Assembly: GCA_002633005.1 (NCBI GenBank)
Contig: NMRA01000021.1
Coordinates: forward strand, 341,058 to 405,057
Direction of reading: 5' to 3'
Source: Phoronis australis
Lineage: Eukaryota > Phoronida > Phoronidae
Length of the DNA: 64,000 nucleotides
Numbering within the stretch: position 1 is the stretch's first letter; every line of letters starts with the position of its first letter. The position numbers and the translations under genes were made by a program. Below the pieces are notes generated by a model. The model searched no databases. It was given only the letters and a program-made list of their open reading frames with translations, and was not told the DNA's origin. Of the stretch, positions 36,101 to 47,613 are shown piece by piece.

Positions 36101-39100
36101 TCTAATTTTGCCAGCTTCTGCTCTACTGTTTACTGTACTAGAGACACTTGATTGACTTCGTCCATTCCTCCAAGTCAACCGGAGAGCGTTCCGTAGACCA
36201 AATTTCTCGCGTGAAAATTTCACTAAACCTCGCAAAATCACTCTAGTGTAAAGCGAGCTGGTGTTTCAGTCATGAGTATGCTTGGAAGCTTACTACAGCC
36301 TGTCCTAGAAAATGACTGCCACTGAAATTATTGGCCAGTAAGGTTCTAATGCTAAGCTGTTGGACTGAATTCAGTCGTTCCATAAGCAAAGGGCTTTCAC
36401 AGCAAGTCTAAGCTAATGACTTCCGGTCTACGGAACTCAACGCTAATTGGTGAGTATGCCGGAAGTGGTCATCAACAACTAACCAGATGCATGCGCGCTT
36501 TCAGCCTAAAAATAGGGTGCTCGAATTTTTGAGAATGTGGACCTTTTACTAAGATTAACGGGGAACGTTTGTGCATTCCCTGAATTTTGGTAGTTCTTGT
36601 CTTTTCAGTGGACTTCGATCTGTCTAGTTTTCTATTTTTTTCGGAGTTTTTGTTTCTCTGAGGCGGACCTTTTGCCCACTTCGCCACTGAAATGGGGGGC
36701 TCGTGTGAGCCCCCCCCCCGAGCCCCCCGCCCCTGGGTGCGCGCATGAGATGGCTTAGTTGGCCTAACGTCCCTACAGAAGCGACGAAGTCAATCGCAGC
36801 TACGTGTCACTGGATACTGTTTAGCATGACGTCATTTTGACGTCATTATGACGTTTTGGACCCAGTGTGACGGTATGTTTATTTTTATTTCCGGGTCCAA
36901 ATTGCGTCATCTACTGCCATGACTAAACATCCGGATAAGTGGTCCTTGTGCAACAGGAGCGCGGCCGTCGATTGTTCACTAAAAGTAATAGTCGCGCTTG
37001 TCGATTTAGCGAAATTTTACTGAAATGCTTTAAGTGTTGACGAGGATGAACTTGTCTGAAAATTTTAAAGCGATTACTAAACCCGCTTTCCATCACAAAA
37101 ACTGTAGCTTGCCTCAAAATTATTCCTTTATCAAATTAGATTCTGATGACTAAGTGATTTCATTGTTCTACAAGTGGCGTTGTCACGGCGTGTCATTTTA
37201 TGCGTCGAACGTGGTCTCAAGCAATAACGAACCGTCAGTTTTTTGCCGAGTGCAAACCCACGTCACTTCTGGTCTGAGCAAGGAACAAGTCACGAGACCA
37301 ATTTTCTCAGCGGTAAGTTGTCAAAACCAAAAGTTCGCTAAAACCGTTAAAACCATCTAGGGTAGGTAAATTTGTTTCAAATTAGCAAAAGTAGGGTTTA
37401 GTATCAACTTTAAAAACGCGACCACGGGATGGCAAGGACTATTTTCACGGGTCAGATTCCAATACCCAGTGAGGGAGTTTGTGACTTCAAAACCAGATGC
37501 TCCAGGCCTTTGTTTCAAGAATAAAAACCAAAATTCATCGCTGACGAAATCACTACACATTCAACGACCCGCCTGACCGACATAAAAGAGAATTATTGGC
37601 TGTTTTGAGCGTAAATGAGAAACTGAGTGATCATAAACCTGATTGTCTTTTACGCTGTCACTGGTTTGTTTCCCATAATGTGCGTGTTTTGTAGTACACG
37701 ACAACTCTAATTGCCAATGCGATGTAGCACTCTCATACTGACGGCAGAATTCTACATTAATTATTCACAGACAAGGGTTGAGTGCCTCAACACGATTGCC
37801 GTAAGGTTCAAACAGCTTTTGACATTTCAATAATTCGGCTCACAGCGTCTGACTCGCTTTCACATTCAGAAATATAGAGTAACAGCAAACACTTGTCACC
37901 ACTCTCATGTGAAATATAAATACTTTCCTACAATGAGCCTGACCCAAACGCAACAAAATTCCTGTCGACTACCTCGTTATTTGCACATCACATGAATAGG
38001 GAATGTGTTTTTACAGAATGCCGTTTTGCTTCCAAAGCTTATATATTTTGCGTAATCTGCATTTTGTTTTTTTATTTTTAAAACGCCGTTTACGTTTTGA
38101 ATTCATTTTTGAGTTCATTACAAAAACAGTCGGAGAGACTTAATGAATTAAACCTGTAATTTTCGTTGCGTCACAGGTGTCTCACTTTTTGACAGTTAGA
38201 AGAATTCAAGTACGTATCAAAGAATTTGACAATCTAGTACCTTAAATTACATTGAAACCAAATCAAACCGGATCTAAACTAACTGACATTGCCTTTTTGA
38301 ACTAATGAGGCGTAAATCAAACCAAAGTAAAAGACACTCGAGACAATTTTTGTTACGGAAATATTGCAGGGGAGACACTCAGCTTAAGTACAATAACCTA
38401 CCTCCCACGAGCGAACCTCCACCATCATCGCTTTCTATGGCGGAACGGTGATAACAAAACGCCGTTCATGCAATTTTGTTCGCATGCATAAGTTACATAA
38501 TTACATGCCATAACATCTTAATAGTACTTAGTGCATACTGCGTCTACAAATTGGACGTATTCATCACCAATTAGATGTTACGCGTTCGTCAGCCTCTGCA
38601 AAATGCAGGTTTCCTAGTCCTTGTGACGTTCGCAAACGATAGCGGCAGACGACCCACGAGTAGCGCAGCATCCTCAGACGAAAAACCAACATTTCTCAAC
38701 GCATGCAAATTTACGTTCGCGCTACGATCACCAGATGCCTTTGCTTCGGTATATCAATAAAACGTTAGGCTACCGTTCTACATGCCAACGGTTCTATGTT
38801 GTTCTTTCTGAGTGTCTGTAGTATTTCATTATTGGATTCTTCGATTGTAAAACAAATACACGGGATGAACAACTATAATGTCGAGGCATCTAATTATGGA
38901 TAGAGAACTGCCACGCTCTGTAAGGAAAACATGATCTCTAGTCCTGATTCTCCACATTTGACATTGCCGGTTTTTGTTATTAGTGTGACTGCTGCCAATG
39001 CTTCGAGTCAAAACAAAAAGGTAAATTTCGATTCCTTAGGATCTTTGTCATTTTCGATTAGGGGATGCGTATCAACGGTAGGCCTACAACACGAATCACA

Positions 39101-40637
39101 GCTTTAGCGGTTAAACTTGTATTTTCCACACACGATACAAAAAACAGTCTTTATTGGAAGTGAAGTCAGAAGCTCAGAGGTTAGGCTAAATCACACAAAG
39201 GCGTCATTTCTTTATTTACATACTCCCATATTTGCACGCAGACACAAAAATGATGGCTTTAGTTCTATTGCGGACAGAGGATAAAAATATTGCGTGTTTC
39301 TTCGACCAAAAACTTAAAATTGCCGAAAAACGAGAACTAAAACTTGGTTTACCTTTATAAAAATGTCACCATTAAATTTCCTAACACCGAGAGGATTTTG
39401 CGTCTCTTGCCGTGATGAGCAGCCACAGGTGAGTACTAACTGTCCAAACATACCACCCAAATGTCTCCATTTCAGTTAAATAGCGGGTTATCCCTGATAT
39501 TGTCATGGTTAGAAAAAAATTGATTCCAGTTTATATACTTATTAACTTCAAACTACAAATTGTGCACCCTTGTTTGTCAATTCTGATGTCACAAAATATT
39601 GAAGTACACTGTATAATAAATTTTAGCAAAGTTTCAAAATTTCAAATTTTAAAAGGTGAAATCAATAATGGAGTTCGAAGGGTAGCGGTTGATTGTGTGA
39701 GTGCCTTGTTGGTTAGCGTATCAGACTGTACTGACCGTTATCTTAGGTTTGGCATTAGTCCTTCATCTTCGAAATGTTACAGCGACAGCGTTGTTTCATC
39801 CACCGCTCGTAATCATCCAAAAGCTTCTATCTCACACTGCGTGATTCGTGTTTGCGTCCGCTTACGGTGTACGTTTCTTGTGTGTTCTGCTCTTAGCGAG
39901 TAGCATTCGAAACAACGTCACGTGAATAAAATCGCTTTCTGTTTTTGTGGACTAGTTTTAGTTATTAGTATCGTGTTAAGAGATATTACATTTACTGGAC
40001 ACTCAAATAATGGTTAGTTTGCAAGAAAGCAGTTTAAGTGTCCAGCATCTAAATTATGGCTCCCAGTTAACTACTTTATACACGTTCGAGCGGTCCTTCA
40101 CCACAACTTTCAATGTTCTAAGATCAATAAGAACCCGTGATTATTCATGAGAATATCAAAATAATATTGCCAGAGATAGCCGACTTTACCTCAATATTAA
40201 CTCGGTTTGTTGTCCCAAGCGTAAACAGACTGAAGTAGAATGCAATAGGTTTATTATATACTTCAACGACCTCGGGGAGTTAGTCCATTCGGCTTGCTTA
40301 TAGAGGTCTGTCAACTCTGATGACCTGGCCAGAACTAAATGAGAATCGATTAAAAAGATGAAGGTGCATTTAGTCGGTTTTCATGACACACACTTAAGTT
40401 TTATGCGTATGGTAATCAAATTTGTGAACGCTGAAGAGAACTAAGAAAGTTTGCAATTTTGTTGTTAGCATTTGCGGAAAATCGATCTAAATACTTCAAC
40501 TGTCATTTCTTAATCCGGCACGAGTGAACAAATCGTTCAAACTTCGCCAGGTGACCTTTAAAAATGACGACGGATCGATAGCGCCACACCAACCACCACC
40601 ACCATCGTCATCGTCACCGGTTATGATCATGATTACG

Positions 40638-40708
<71 letters not shown>

Positions 40709-43700
40709 ACTAATCACCATCGTCGTCATCACCATCATCATCAACATCCGTATCATACTCATCATAGTCGCCTTTGTCGTCGTCGTCGCCCCAGTTATTG
40801 TAATCAACAACATCATGGTCCTCATCAGTATCAGAGTTTAACATTAATAAAATCATCGTCTTCATCACTGTCGTTATCTTAATACTTCTAGCTTATCATC
40901 ACGCCTCTTCCTTCACAAAATCTAACTTTTTAATTAATTACTGTCTTGAAATTGGTCTCTCAGATTGTTCCTCAGTCAAGTTGAAGAAGTCACCAGACTT
41001 ACAAAAGTAGTGGCAGTACGTTATTGTTTGAGAACACGCTCTAAAATTTGGTTTATCACGGTGTGTCACTTAATGCGCCAAGCATGGTATCAACGAATAA
41101 CGAACTCGTCAGTTCTTCGCAAACCCGGAGATCGTTTCTCATCTGAGCTAAGAACAAGTTGGGACCAATTTTGCAGAGTTACATGGTTTACATAAAAAGT
41201 TCGCTTTTTTGTGCAGAACACAGGTTTATGGTCGCAAATCAAAACCAGGGAATACAATTCAGGTGATTACTATTCAGGTGATTTTATCAGTCGACCTCTT
41301 GAAACTGTTAAAAGAGTCTTTCAGCTTAAATGAGCATCACTGCTATTTTCCTAAATAAAATTTCCAGCTGCTAGGTACCGATAGTAGAATTAGACCCATC
41401 CTTGAAGCTCAAGACATATTTTTTACAGGATTTTGCCAAAAAAAGCATTTCAATGCTAGGAAAATTACTTGGCTTTTTCATTCTGTCACGCAAGTTTCAC
41501 CTTTCCTAAAAATGGACAGCAGAAAACACAGAGTAGTCTCGAGATGACGTCATACCAATGATTTTTTCCTCTCATTTTACAGGGCTGTGATGCGCAAGAA
41601 ATCTTGTATTTTCAGTTTCACTGGAATCTACCTTAAGACATTTTAAAGCCATGACTTGAAATCTGCGTTTGATCACGAAACGTGACCCTTAACAAACCCG
41701 CGACTTTCAAGCTCTCCGGGTACTGAAAAACTTCACTCACGTTCATTCACACAAACTTCAGACGCGATTAATGAGAACAATCAACTCTTGTTGGTTTAAG
41801 TCAGATTTAGAGATTCCTCCACCAGAGTAATTCCGTCCAACTGAAGTAATGAAGTGCGAAATCTTGTGGAAAAGACAGTGCTGCGCCGTAAGTTGGAAGC
41901 TAACTCTTTGTTCCACATTTTAAAGATGCACTATTCTCTGAGTTGTAGCGTAATAACTTTGTAGACCGAGCGCACAAAATTCTAAAATATACGAACGAAC
42001 AGGTGGAGACGTCAACATCTCCTACTGAGAAGATTCCTTAATAAAAATCATATGATTAGCTTTTTATTACGTCGTAAAACTAATATTACCCTCTTAACCT
42101 CCCATTCATATCTTCATGCAAAACAACGGTAACAAGTCCCTCTCGTTAGACTTACTTCTATTTTTCTTCGTAAAGATTATCGAGTCATCTCGGGATGACT
42201 GTAAAAACGATTGATTGGTTTTTAAGTCGACTCTTCGTCGATTGTTTAAAGCTGACATAAACGCACGTTCCGTCGAGGAAACTAAACTTGATTTTGACAA
42301 TTTACCGCTGTAAAAATTGGTCTCACCTTACATAGATAAGAATTGAATTTTGGTCTTGCAAAGAACTGACAGTAAATAATGCTCAACAAACAAAATGATA
42401 GGTCGTGACAAGTCAACGTGTAGAGTTTGTTACCAAGCAATGATGAAATCACATCCATTTTGACTAAGGGATGAGATCAATTTTGATATGTGGTCTAAAT
42501 CAAAAGTTGCCTGTTATAGCAGAAAGTGAGACTATAGCAACTCTGTCAAATGTGAATAATTAGCTGCGACACTGAATGTCTGGTTTCTTTTATGGTCGCA
42601 ACAATTACGTAGAGAGAAGCGATAAAATCTAATTTTTTACATGAATTCCGTTCAAATTTTAGAAAAAAATATTATTCTTACACTGTCATTAACTGTGACT
42701 AGCATGTCTTTTAGTTCAGTTTCCTGGCAGGAAATGAGCTCAAATGATAGCAGTAAAAAGATGATAATGCCACCGATAGCGACGACGCATAGAGCCAAAT
42801 GCATATGTGGAAGGCATACGATGATAAAACAAGACAATCCAATGGCATTTTCACACAGTTTGTGAGATTCGGGAATTCAGCCATTTCAATCCTATTGGCC
42901 ACATGAGAAAGAATTAATCAACCACATAACACTTCACAGAAGACGAACATTAACTTGTCGTGTTTTATTTCTGTAGGAAGAATCACACTGCAAAATAATT
43001 TTTGTACAAACTGAAAATGGTTTTGTTTAAAATAAATTAACCCGAGGTAAAGAAATTTGAGCCTTGAAAGTACGTGTTCGTCTCCAATTTGGGCTTTTTC
43101 TAATTCATGGAAACTAATGATGAAGCGACTTGAATGAATAGTCTACACTACTTTCTATTGCATGAGTGATGATTGTGGCATTGGAAGAAGCAGTCACCAG
43201 GTGGCGTAACTCGTCCACGAGTCGGCTCACCAGAGACGGTAGAGACCTATCGTCTTTGGACTCAGCAAGAATTACGAAACCCCAATTCGTGGAAATCGAC
43301 GACATTTCGGGAATAAGCTCAAAACTCTTTCGAAAAAGAGACAATTTACGACTACGGTAAGCACGAGAACAATTGAAGTACAAATGTCCAAAGCACTGAA
43401 AGAACTGAATGGTAGGCTAATTGGCGCTGCTTTTGATGCCCGATAAAGACAATTTCAAGTTTTTTCATCTAAAAATACGACAAGTGTTTACACGTGGAGG
43501 TAACTGTGACCAGATGACAGTACATGTTGGGTTACGAAGTAAATGTTACAAGAAGCTCATGATATGAAGGACATTGGTCGCCACCTGGTGGCGATAAAAA
43601 TGGTTATTGACTTAGGGCAATACATTGAGGTTTTGCCGTCATGATTATTGCTTCAGTTATAATTGATTTTCGGCAATCAATTACGAAAAAATGTGAAGTA

Positions 43701-45541
43701 TAGGGAGTCATGTACGACTATAAATCAAAACGGCTACTAAATATGCCCACTTTTCTAATTAGTATGAAATTAATTATTTACGAAGCTGACTCATGTAACC
43801 ACATTTTCATACCAGTCGACGTCCTTATGGCTCGCAGTCACACCCCTGTACCTGCCGTAATAGCAGTTTCAAATCGATTGTTTGCAAATGGATATCTAAA
43901 GAAATATCTTCAAAGCGGTTTGACAGAGTTCTACCAAATTAAGCAAAATGTTTTTTAGGAAGGCACTGTGCCATCTTTCATTCGTCGTTATTTTAGATTT
44001 TAGCAATTCTTTAAATCCGGCAAAGCATGTTCTGGTGTCATGCTTCTTTATTATTCCAAAGCTGAGAGCTGCCTATATGCCCCAAACTGGAGCTTTCAGT
44101 GTTTAGGAGGGATTGGCATTTTTTCTTAAGTTTTCAGGAACGAGATATCTGATCGTAACCAACTGTTGTAATTGAAAGGAGCGAAATTGTGTTTGGCACA
44201 CCTTTACCTTTGCTCTTCCCCGCTCCGGTCATTGCAAATTGATCCACTCCCCGAATCGCCAGCCGTTCACGCGTCACACATTCACGCGTCACACATTCAC
44301 GCGCCAACACATTCACGTGTCACACATTCACGCGTCACACATTCACGCGTCCCTCATTCACGCGTCACACATTCACGCGTCATACATTCACGCGTCATTC
44401 ATTAACGCGTCACTCATTCACGCGTCACACATTCACGCGTCACACATTCACAGGTCATTCAGAATGAACTAAACTACCCTAAAATGTACTTTTTGTTGTA
44501 GCTCCTAATTTCCAAGAAATTGAAAAATGAACACAATTATTTGCATTTGCATCTGTTCAATAGCTTATTTCTGGTGCTCTAGCGTATGGTCTACGAGTTT
44601 CTATCCCTAGAAAGAACAGGGAACAAAGTTGCCGAAATACGGGAGTCACAAAATGTATGGTTTAAGCCACGGTTCGCTGTTTGAGAAAGATGGCTTTATT
44701 TTGAGATGTTAGAGTCGCAATTTCTTCCCCTTTACAATCTAAACATTGCAATCACAAAATTTAATCTCACAAAATAGTCTCAAAGTTACTTTGATGACCA
44801 TGATGGCAGTTGGTTACTAAGGAATTAGAGCGCCACCTGCATGCCGTTGACTTCAAACGGACCAATTTTGGACAGCTTGACGAACCCTGTTGAACTTGTG
44901 ACACTCCTTTTACTTGGTTTCGTCCTATGTGATGTGCTTGTAGATGGAAATCATTTTATTATGGTGTCTTAAGGTTTGATACAGTCTTTATTCCTTGATT
45001 AAATTACCTGATAATTTAGGAAGTGATTAAAAAGAAATGCCCCTTTAAATTGAGAATAGCGATTTGATGAGAATAGTCCCAGTACTGCTTCGCGAAACCT
45101 TTTAGTTTCGCAATCGCAGTCAAACACTCAACTAACTGAGTTAAATCTCACTCGATATATGACAGAGCATTTTTAAGCTTAATTAACTGGTAATCACGTG
45201 CGTCACCTGTCTTGATCTCAGTGAATGTCTGGCAGACAACGGCGAGAATTGCGAATTGGAAGAAAATCACAGAACTCAAGGGATAGCTCTGGTCAAAGCT
45301 AGTAAGTTCAAAAGTCCATCCTATCCAGTTATAATCCCCCCAAATGCGTAAGATGCTCTTAAGATATACACCATTCGACACTCGCGTCTCGCGTTTTGTG
45401 TGAAGATGTCCTTATTATCACGTTTTCGTCGGCCTCGCTGTCATTTTTGGGATTTTTTCGTCGTCGCTGTTGAGTCGTTTGTTGATTATTTTGTCGCTTA
45501 ACACTACTCACCTCTTCCGGTGCTGGTTCAGAGTGACTCAT
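31348..45541 (-). CDS. TMEM151: TMEM151 family transmembrane protein (two coding exons, complete)
   Basis: Exon 1 (45541-45512) encodes MSHSEPAPEE. Exon 2 (33150-31348) encodes the remaining 600 residues, giving 610 in total (vertebrate TMEM151A/B about 470-570). Both sides of the junction are phase 0 and read EE-QRPFQSSL, like vertebrate EE-QRPV. Predicted membrane segments lie at about 31-50, 73-91 and 257-279. The family core is clear: HWKCFLLTL, CDDGYVYIPSAF, YLVECWHC, WWRAECYHYVRRTRQITRYR (about 125-145), VYYERVNTH and FSFACVDAE. After the third segment come PRVNTMGSSELEF, VPSYSEAILM (about 327-336) and a PPPY motif at about 470-473, all shared with vertebrate members. The long C-terminal tail is polar and probably disordered. 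The biochemical function of the family is unknown. Confidence 0.96.
35519..35720 (+). mobile_element. GCGCGC-ended MITE, fragment A
   Basis: It starts CATGCGCGTACCCAG and shares with the next copy the landmarks ggggactcgaattc, gtggaccttttgctaa, tcggactttttgtctct and gtggaccttttgcccacttc. The right end is degraded or missing. Confidence 0.65.
36490..36748 (+). mobile_element. GCGCGC-ended MITE, copy B
   Basis: The element runs from CATGCGCGC to CTGGGTGCGCGCATG, so its ends are an inverted pair around ATGCGCGCACCC. Internal landmarks are GGTGCTCGAATTTTTGAGA, TGTGGACCTTTTACTAAGAT and CGGACCTTTTGCCCACTTCG. A C-rich hairpin (ggggggctcgtgtgagcccc) lies close to the right end. It has no coding capacity. 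Confidence 0.75.
37170..37350 (+). repeat. Dispersed repeat, copy 4
   Basis: It carries gttgtcacggcgtgtcattt, gtggtctcaagcaataacga and gcaaggaacaagtcacgaga, and ends in cagcggtaagttgtcaaaac. It lies in the TMEM151 first intron. Confidence 0.75.
40638..40708. repeat. (ATC)n microsatellite, about 24 copies
   Basis: This is an uninterrupted run of ATC triplets flanked by degenerate triplet repeats on both sides (about 40585-40870). Poly-Ile and poly-Met open frames across it are artefacts. Confidence 0.95.
41040..41240 (+). repeat. Dispersed repeat, copy 5
   Basis: It contains tatcacggtgtgtcacttaa, gcgccaagcatggtatcaac and aagaacaagttgggaccaat. It is in the same orientation as most other copies and lies in the TMEM151 first intron. 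Confidence 0.75.
42262..42412 (-). repeat. Dispersed repeat, copy 6 (reverse orientation)
   Basis: The reverse complement reads gacttgtcacgacctatcat, ctgtcagttctttgcaagac and gtaaggtgagaccaattttt, and then a cagcggtaaattgtcaaaat end. It is the only clear copy here in reverse orientation. Confidence 0.7.
43183..43208 (+). promoter_or_regulatory. CTCF-like motif
   Basis: TCACCAGGTGGCGT matches the bilaterian CTCF core CCASYAGRKGGCRS with differences only at the first and last positions. A second motif lies 390 bp to the right. Binding is not shown. Confidence 0.35.
43578..43594. promoter_or_regulatory. Palindromic CTCF-like motif
   Basis: The 17 bases TCGCCACC-T-GGTGGCGA are a perfect palindrome around one base. 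On the minus strand they contain CCACCAGGTGGCGA, a full match to the first 13 positions of CCASYAGRKGGCRS. It could equally be an E-box type or other palindromic site. Confidence 0.35.
44266..44461. repeat. 15-bp tandem array, 13 units, each with ACGCGT or a variant
   Basis: The unit TTCACGCGTCACACA is repeated 13 times with small changes; one unit is 16 bp. Because 15 is a multiple of three, all frames stay open and give 5-residue periodic peptides (HIHAS or RVTHS types). That explains the overlapping frames without any need for a gene. It lies within the TMEM151 first intron, about 1.1 kb from its first coding exon. Confidence 0.95.
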
Positions 45542-45572
45542 TCTAGCAGATTCTCAGAGACAGGTTCCATCA
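45512..45572 (-). CDS. TMEM151: TMEM151 first coding exon (10 codons) with 5' leader
   Basis: The start codon is at 45541-45539 and the coding part ends GAAGAG|GTGAGT. Upstream the exon begins after tattttctgtttcag at 45572, so another non-coding exon must lie to the right. The match of APEE|QRPF with the vertebrate AREE|QRPV boundary supports the assignment across a 12.4-kb intron. The leader contains an 11-codon upstream ORF (stop included) that overlaps the start codon. Confidence 0.85.
45538..45570 (-). promoter_or_regulatory. Upstream ORF overlapping the TMEM151 start (ATGA)
   Basis: An ATG at 45570 opens the frame MEPVSENLLE and stops at TGA 45540-45538. The stop shares bases with the main ATG (sequence ATGA). 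A scanning ribosome would meet this start first if it lies within the mature mRNA. The arrangement suggests translation of TMEM151 by leaky scanning or reinitiation. Confidence 0.55.
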
Positions 45573-46746
45573 CTGAAACAGAAAATAACACACTCTGATT
45601 CAATGCAACTCATAAAAATTAACTGCGTGTTTTGTGTCCTGTAGGTTAACCAAAACATTGCCTTCTTGTTTCTCGACTGTTCAGTGTTTTCTCACGGCGA
45701 TATACCTACACTAAGACAGTTATCAAAAATAAAAGCTGAACTCGCAATTTTGCTGCCAGAAAAAATCATTAAGCTTTTGACTAACCTGATAATGAAATTT
45801 TATAAAGCTAACTCAACGTCCCTTTTGAAAAATTGAGCCATTACAACCCTTTGGCTCTAGTTCAATAAAAAGATAGTGTCTTTCGATTTTTTACAAAAAG
45901 ACAGCTATCATAACGCGAAACCCGAATGTCCAGATAATCCAATTAACCGAATAATTGTGAATCGTATAACTGATCTGGCAATTTGACATTAAACAGCGAA
46001 TGTATTCCGACGTTAAGGAGACAATGTTTTTATGATAAATATAATTATTTCACGAGTGAATTATTAAATGACACTTATACGCGAGTCAACAGCGTGGTTC
46101 AGCCATGCGGCAGGGTCTATTGAATTATACAAATCCGTCTTTTCCCTTCAATTGTACGCTATTTTCGCTTTTTACTCCCTATTTTAAAGACGCTATTTCC
46201 ATTATTTTCACTAGCTTATATCACAGAAATAACTTCATCAATCACCGATAGACGTCACTAAAGGAGGAACAGTGTGTAAATCACACTATTGTAAATACAT
46301 ACTATTTTGTTTACTGGCAATTATAAAAACGTGGCGTGCAATGCCGTTCAATCGAGGGATCCACTTTGTTAGTGCACCACCATAAATTCAAAAGTAATTT
46401 AAATATCCTACAATTGATTCTGTTTAATTTGAACACATTTGATTAAGTGATGAAAGAACCCCATTTGTGATTCGATTTGACTAAAATGATTTAATTGCGG
46501 TCAAATTTCTAGTATGAAGCATTTAACTAAAATAATCGGAAATAATGTCTTTAAAAGGATTCTAGTCCGAGTTTGGCCTATTGACAGACATTGACAGTAG
46601 CTTTCCCATCCATCTCTCTAAAACAAAATAACTCTCTACAACCATCGTCAACTTTAAAAGGTTAGGAGGAAACTAGAAGAACCCTTTCAAATCGGCTAAA
46701 CAGGCAAGCGTGACACATGTTTTATGCGATTTACACGACAACTATT

Positions 46747-46757
46747 GGGGGGGGGGG
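46747..46757. repeat. G homopolymer (11 G)
   Basis: A run of 11 G bases. Length may be uncertain in the assembly. Confidence 0.9.
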
Positions 46758-46856
46758 TGAGTGTTTGTACTAGTTGGGATTATGTTTTCATCATTCAAAT
46801 GTGACTCAAATTGTGCATTAGCCGGGGGCAGAACGAGATTCTGTTGAAATTAGGGT

Positions 46857-47613
46857 TAAAGAGGCATGGAACGCCAAAACTAGTCAAAAATGTCTTTTAA
46901 ACAGTTTCTGACAAAAGTGCCATTTCCCAACGTGTACTACAGAATTATTCACTTTCCTCTGTGAAGGAATTTTCAGAAAAAATCACAAAATTCACGATTT
47001 TTGAAATACGTGTGAAGGAAAAAACTGTAGTCACCACAGAGTTTCTAATCTCATCCCACTTATGATAAATGCGCGCATGCTCGCACAATCATTCGACAAA
47101 CAACAGATTATCATCTGTGATCACACTCTGAATCTGAGGTCGAAAGCACAGTATGAGACAAGCCAATGAAACAAGTAATTTTCCAAAAAAAATTCCAAGT
47201 GCATTTTAGAAAGTAGTTGAATACCACGATGCCTTTAAACCAATTTTAAACAATTAGGACATACCTCAATTGCCTCTTCATCGGACTGATTGTTGCTCAA
47301 ATTCGCTATTGTTTTATTCACGCCAAAATTCAAATGTTACACTTTCTATTTAAGAGGAAGGTGCTATGCCTTACCATACCAGACGTGCTTTGCCTTGTGG
47401 GAGAAAATCAACTAAGTGGAAAGCAGATGGCAGATAGTTTTTATTTTGAAATTTGAAACTAAAAGAAAAATGCTTTGACATCAACAAAAATTTAAATCTT
47501 TACAAACAAACCGTAAAAATACCTGGTGAGCGAGTTGAGTTCTGTTTCGGTAGCAGAGAGCTACTTTGAATATTGCAATTTAATCTGTTTTTTCGCGTTC
47601 CAGGCCCCTTTAA
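46857..47613. mobile_element. TTAA-flanked MITE of about 755 bp
   Basis: The left end TTAAAGAGGCATGGAACGCC and the right end (reverse complement TTAAAGGGGCCTGGAACGCG) are imperfect inverted repeats. Each begins at a TTAA, the target preferred by piggyBac-type transposases. The internal sequence has no transposase. A second diverged copy lies inverted near 49985-50600. Confidence 0.7.

Larger units (their letters stand above)
33151..45511 (-). other. TMEM151 first intron (about 12.4 kb)
   Basis: The intron contains dispersed repeats (about 35519-35720, 36490-36748, 37170-37350, 41040-41240, 42262-42412), the (ATC)n tract at 40638-40708, the 15-bp array at 44266-44461 and two CTCF-like sites near 43195 and 43580. 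Scattered open frames of 60-160 codons have no recognisable homology. I see no second gene in it. Confidence 0.7.

Noticed and set aside
40496-40841. Poly-Met and poly-Ile open frames
   Set aside because: Translation of the (ATC)n microsatellite.
45148-45381. Minus-strand 78-codon frame with a hydrophobic stretch just inside the TMEM151 intron
   Set aside because: No ATG start (opens on GTG), no acceptor joined to it, and it does not fit the TMEM151 protein, whose exon 1 donor lies upstream.
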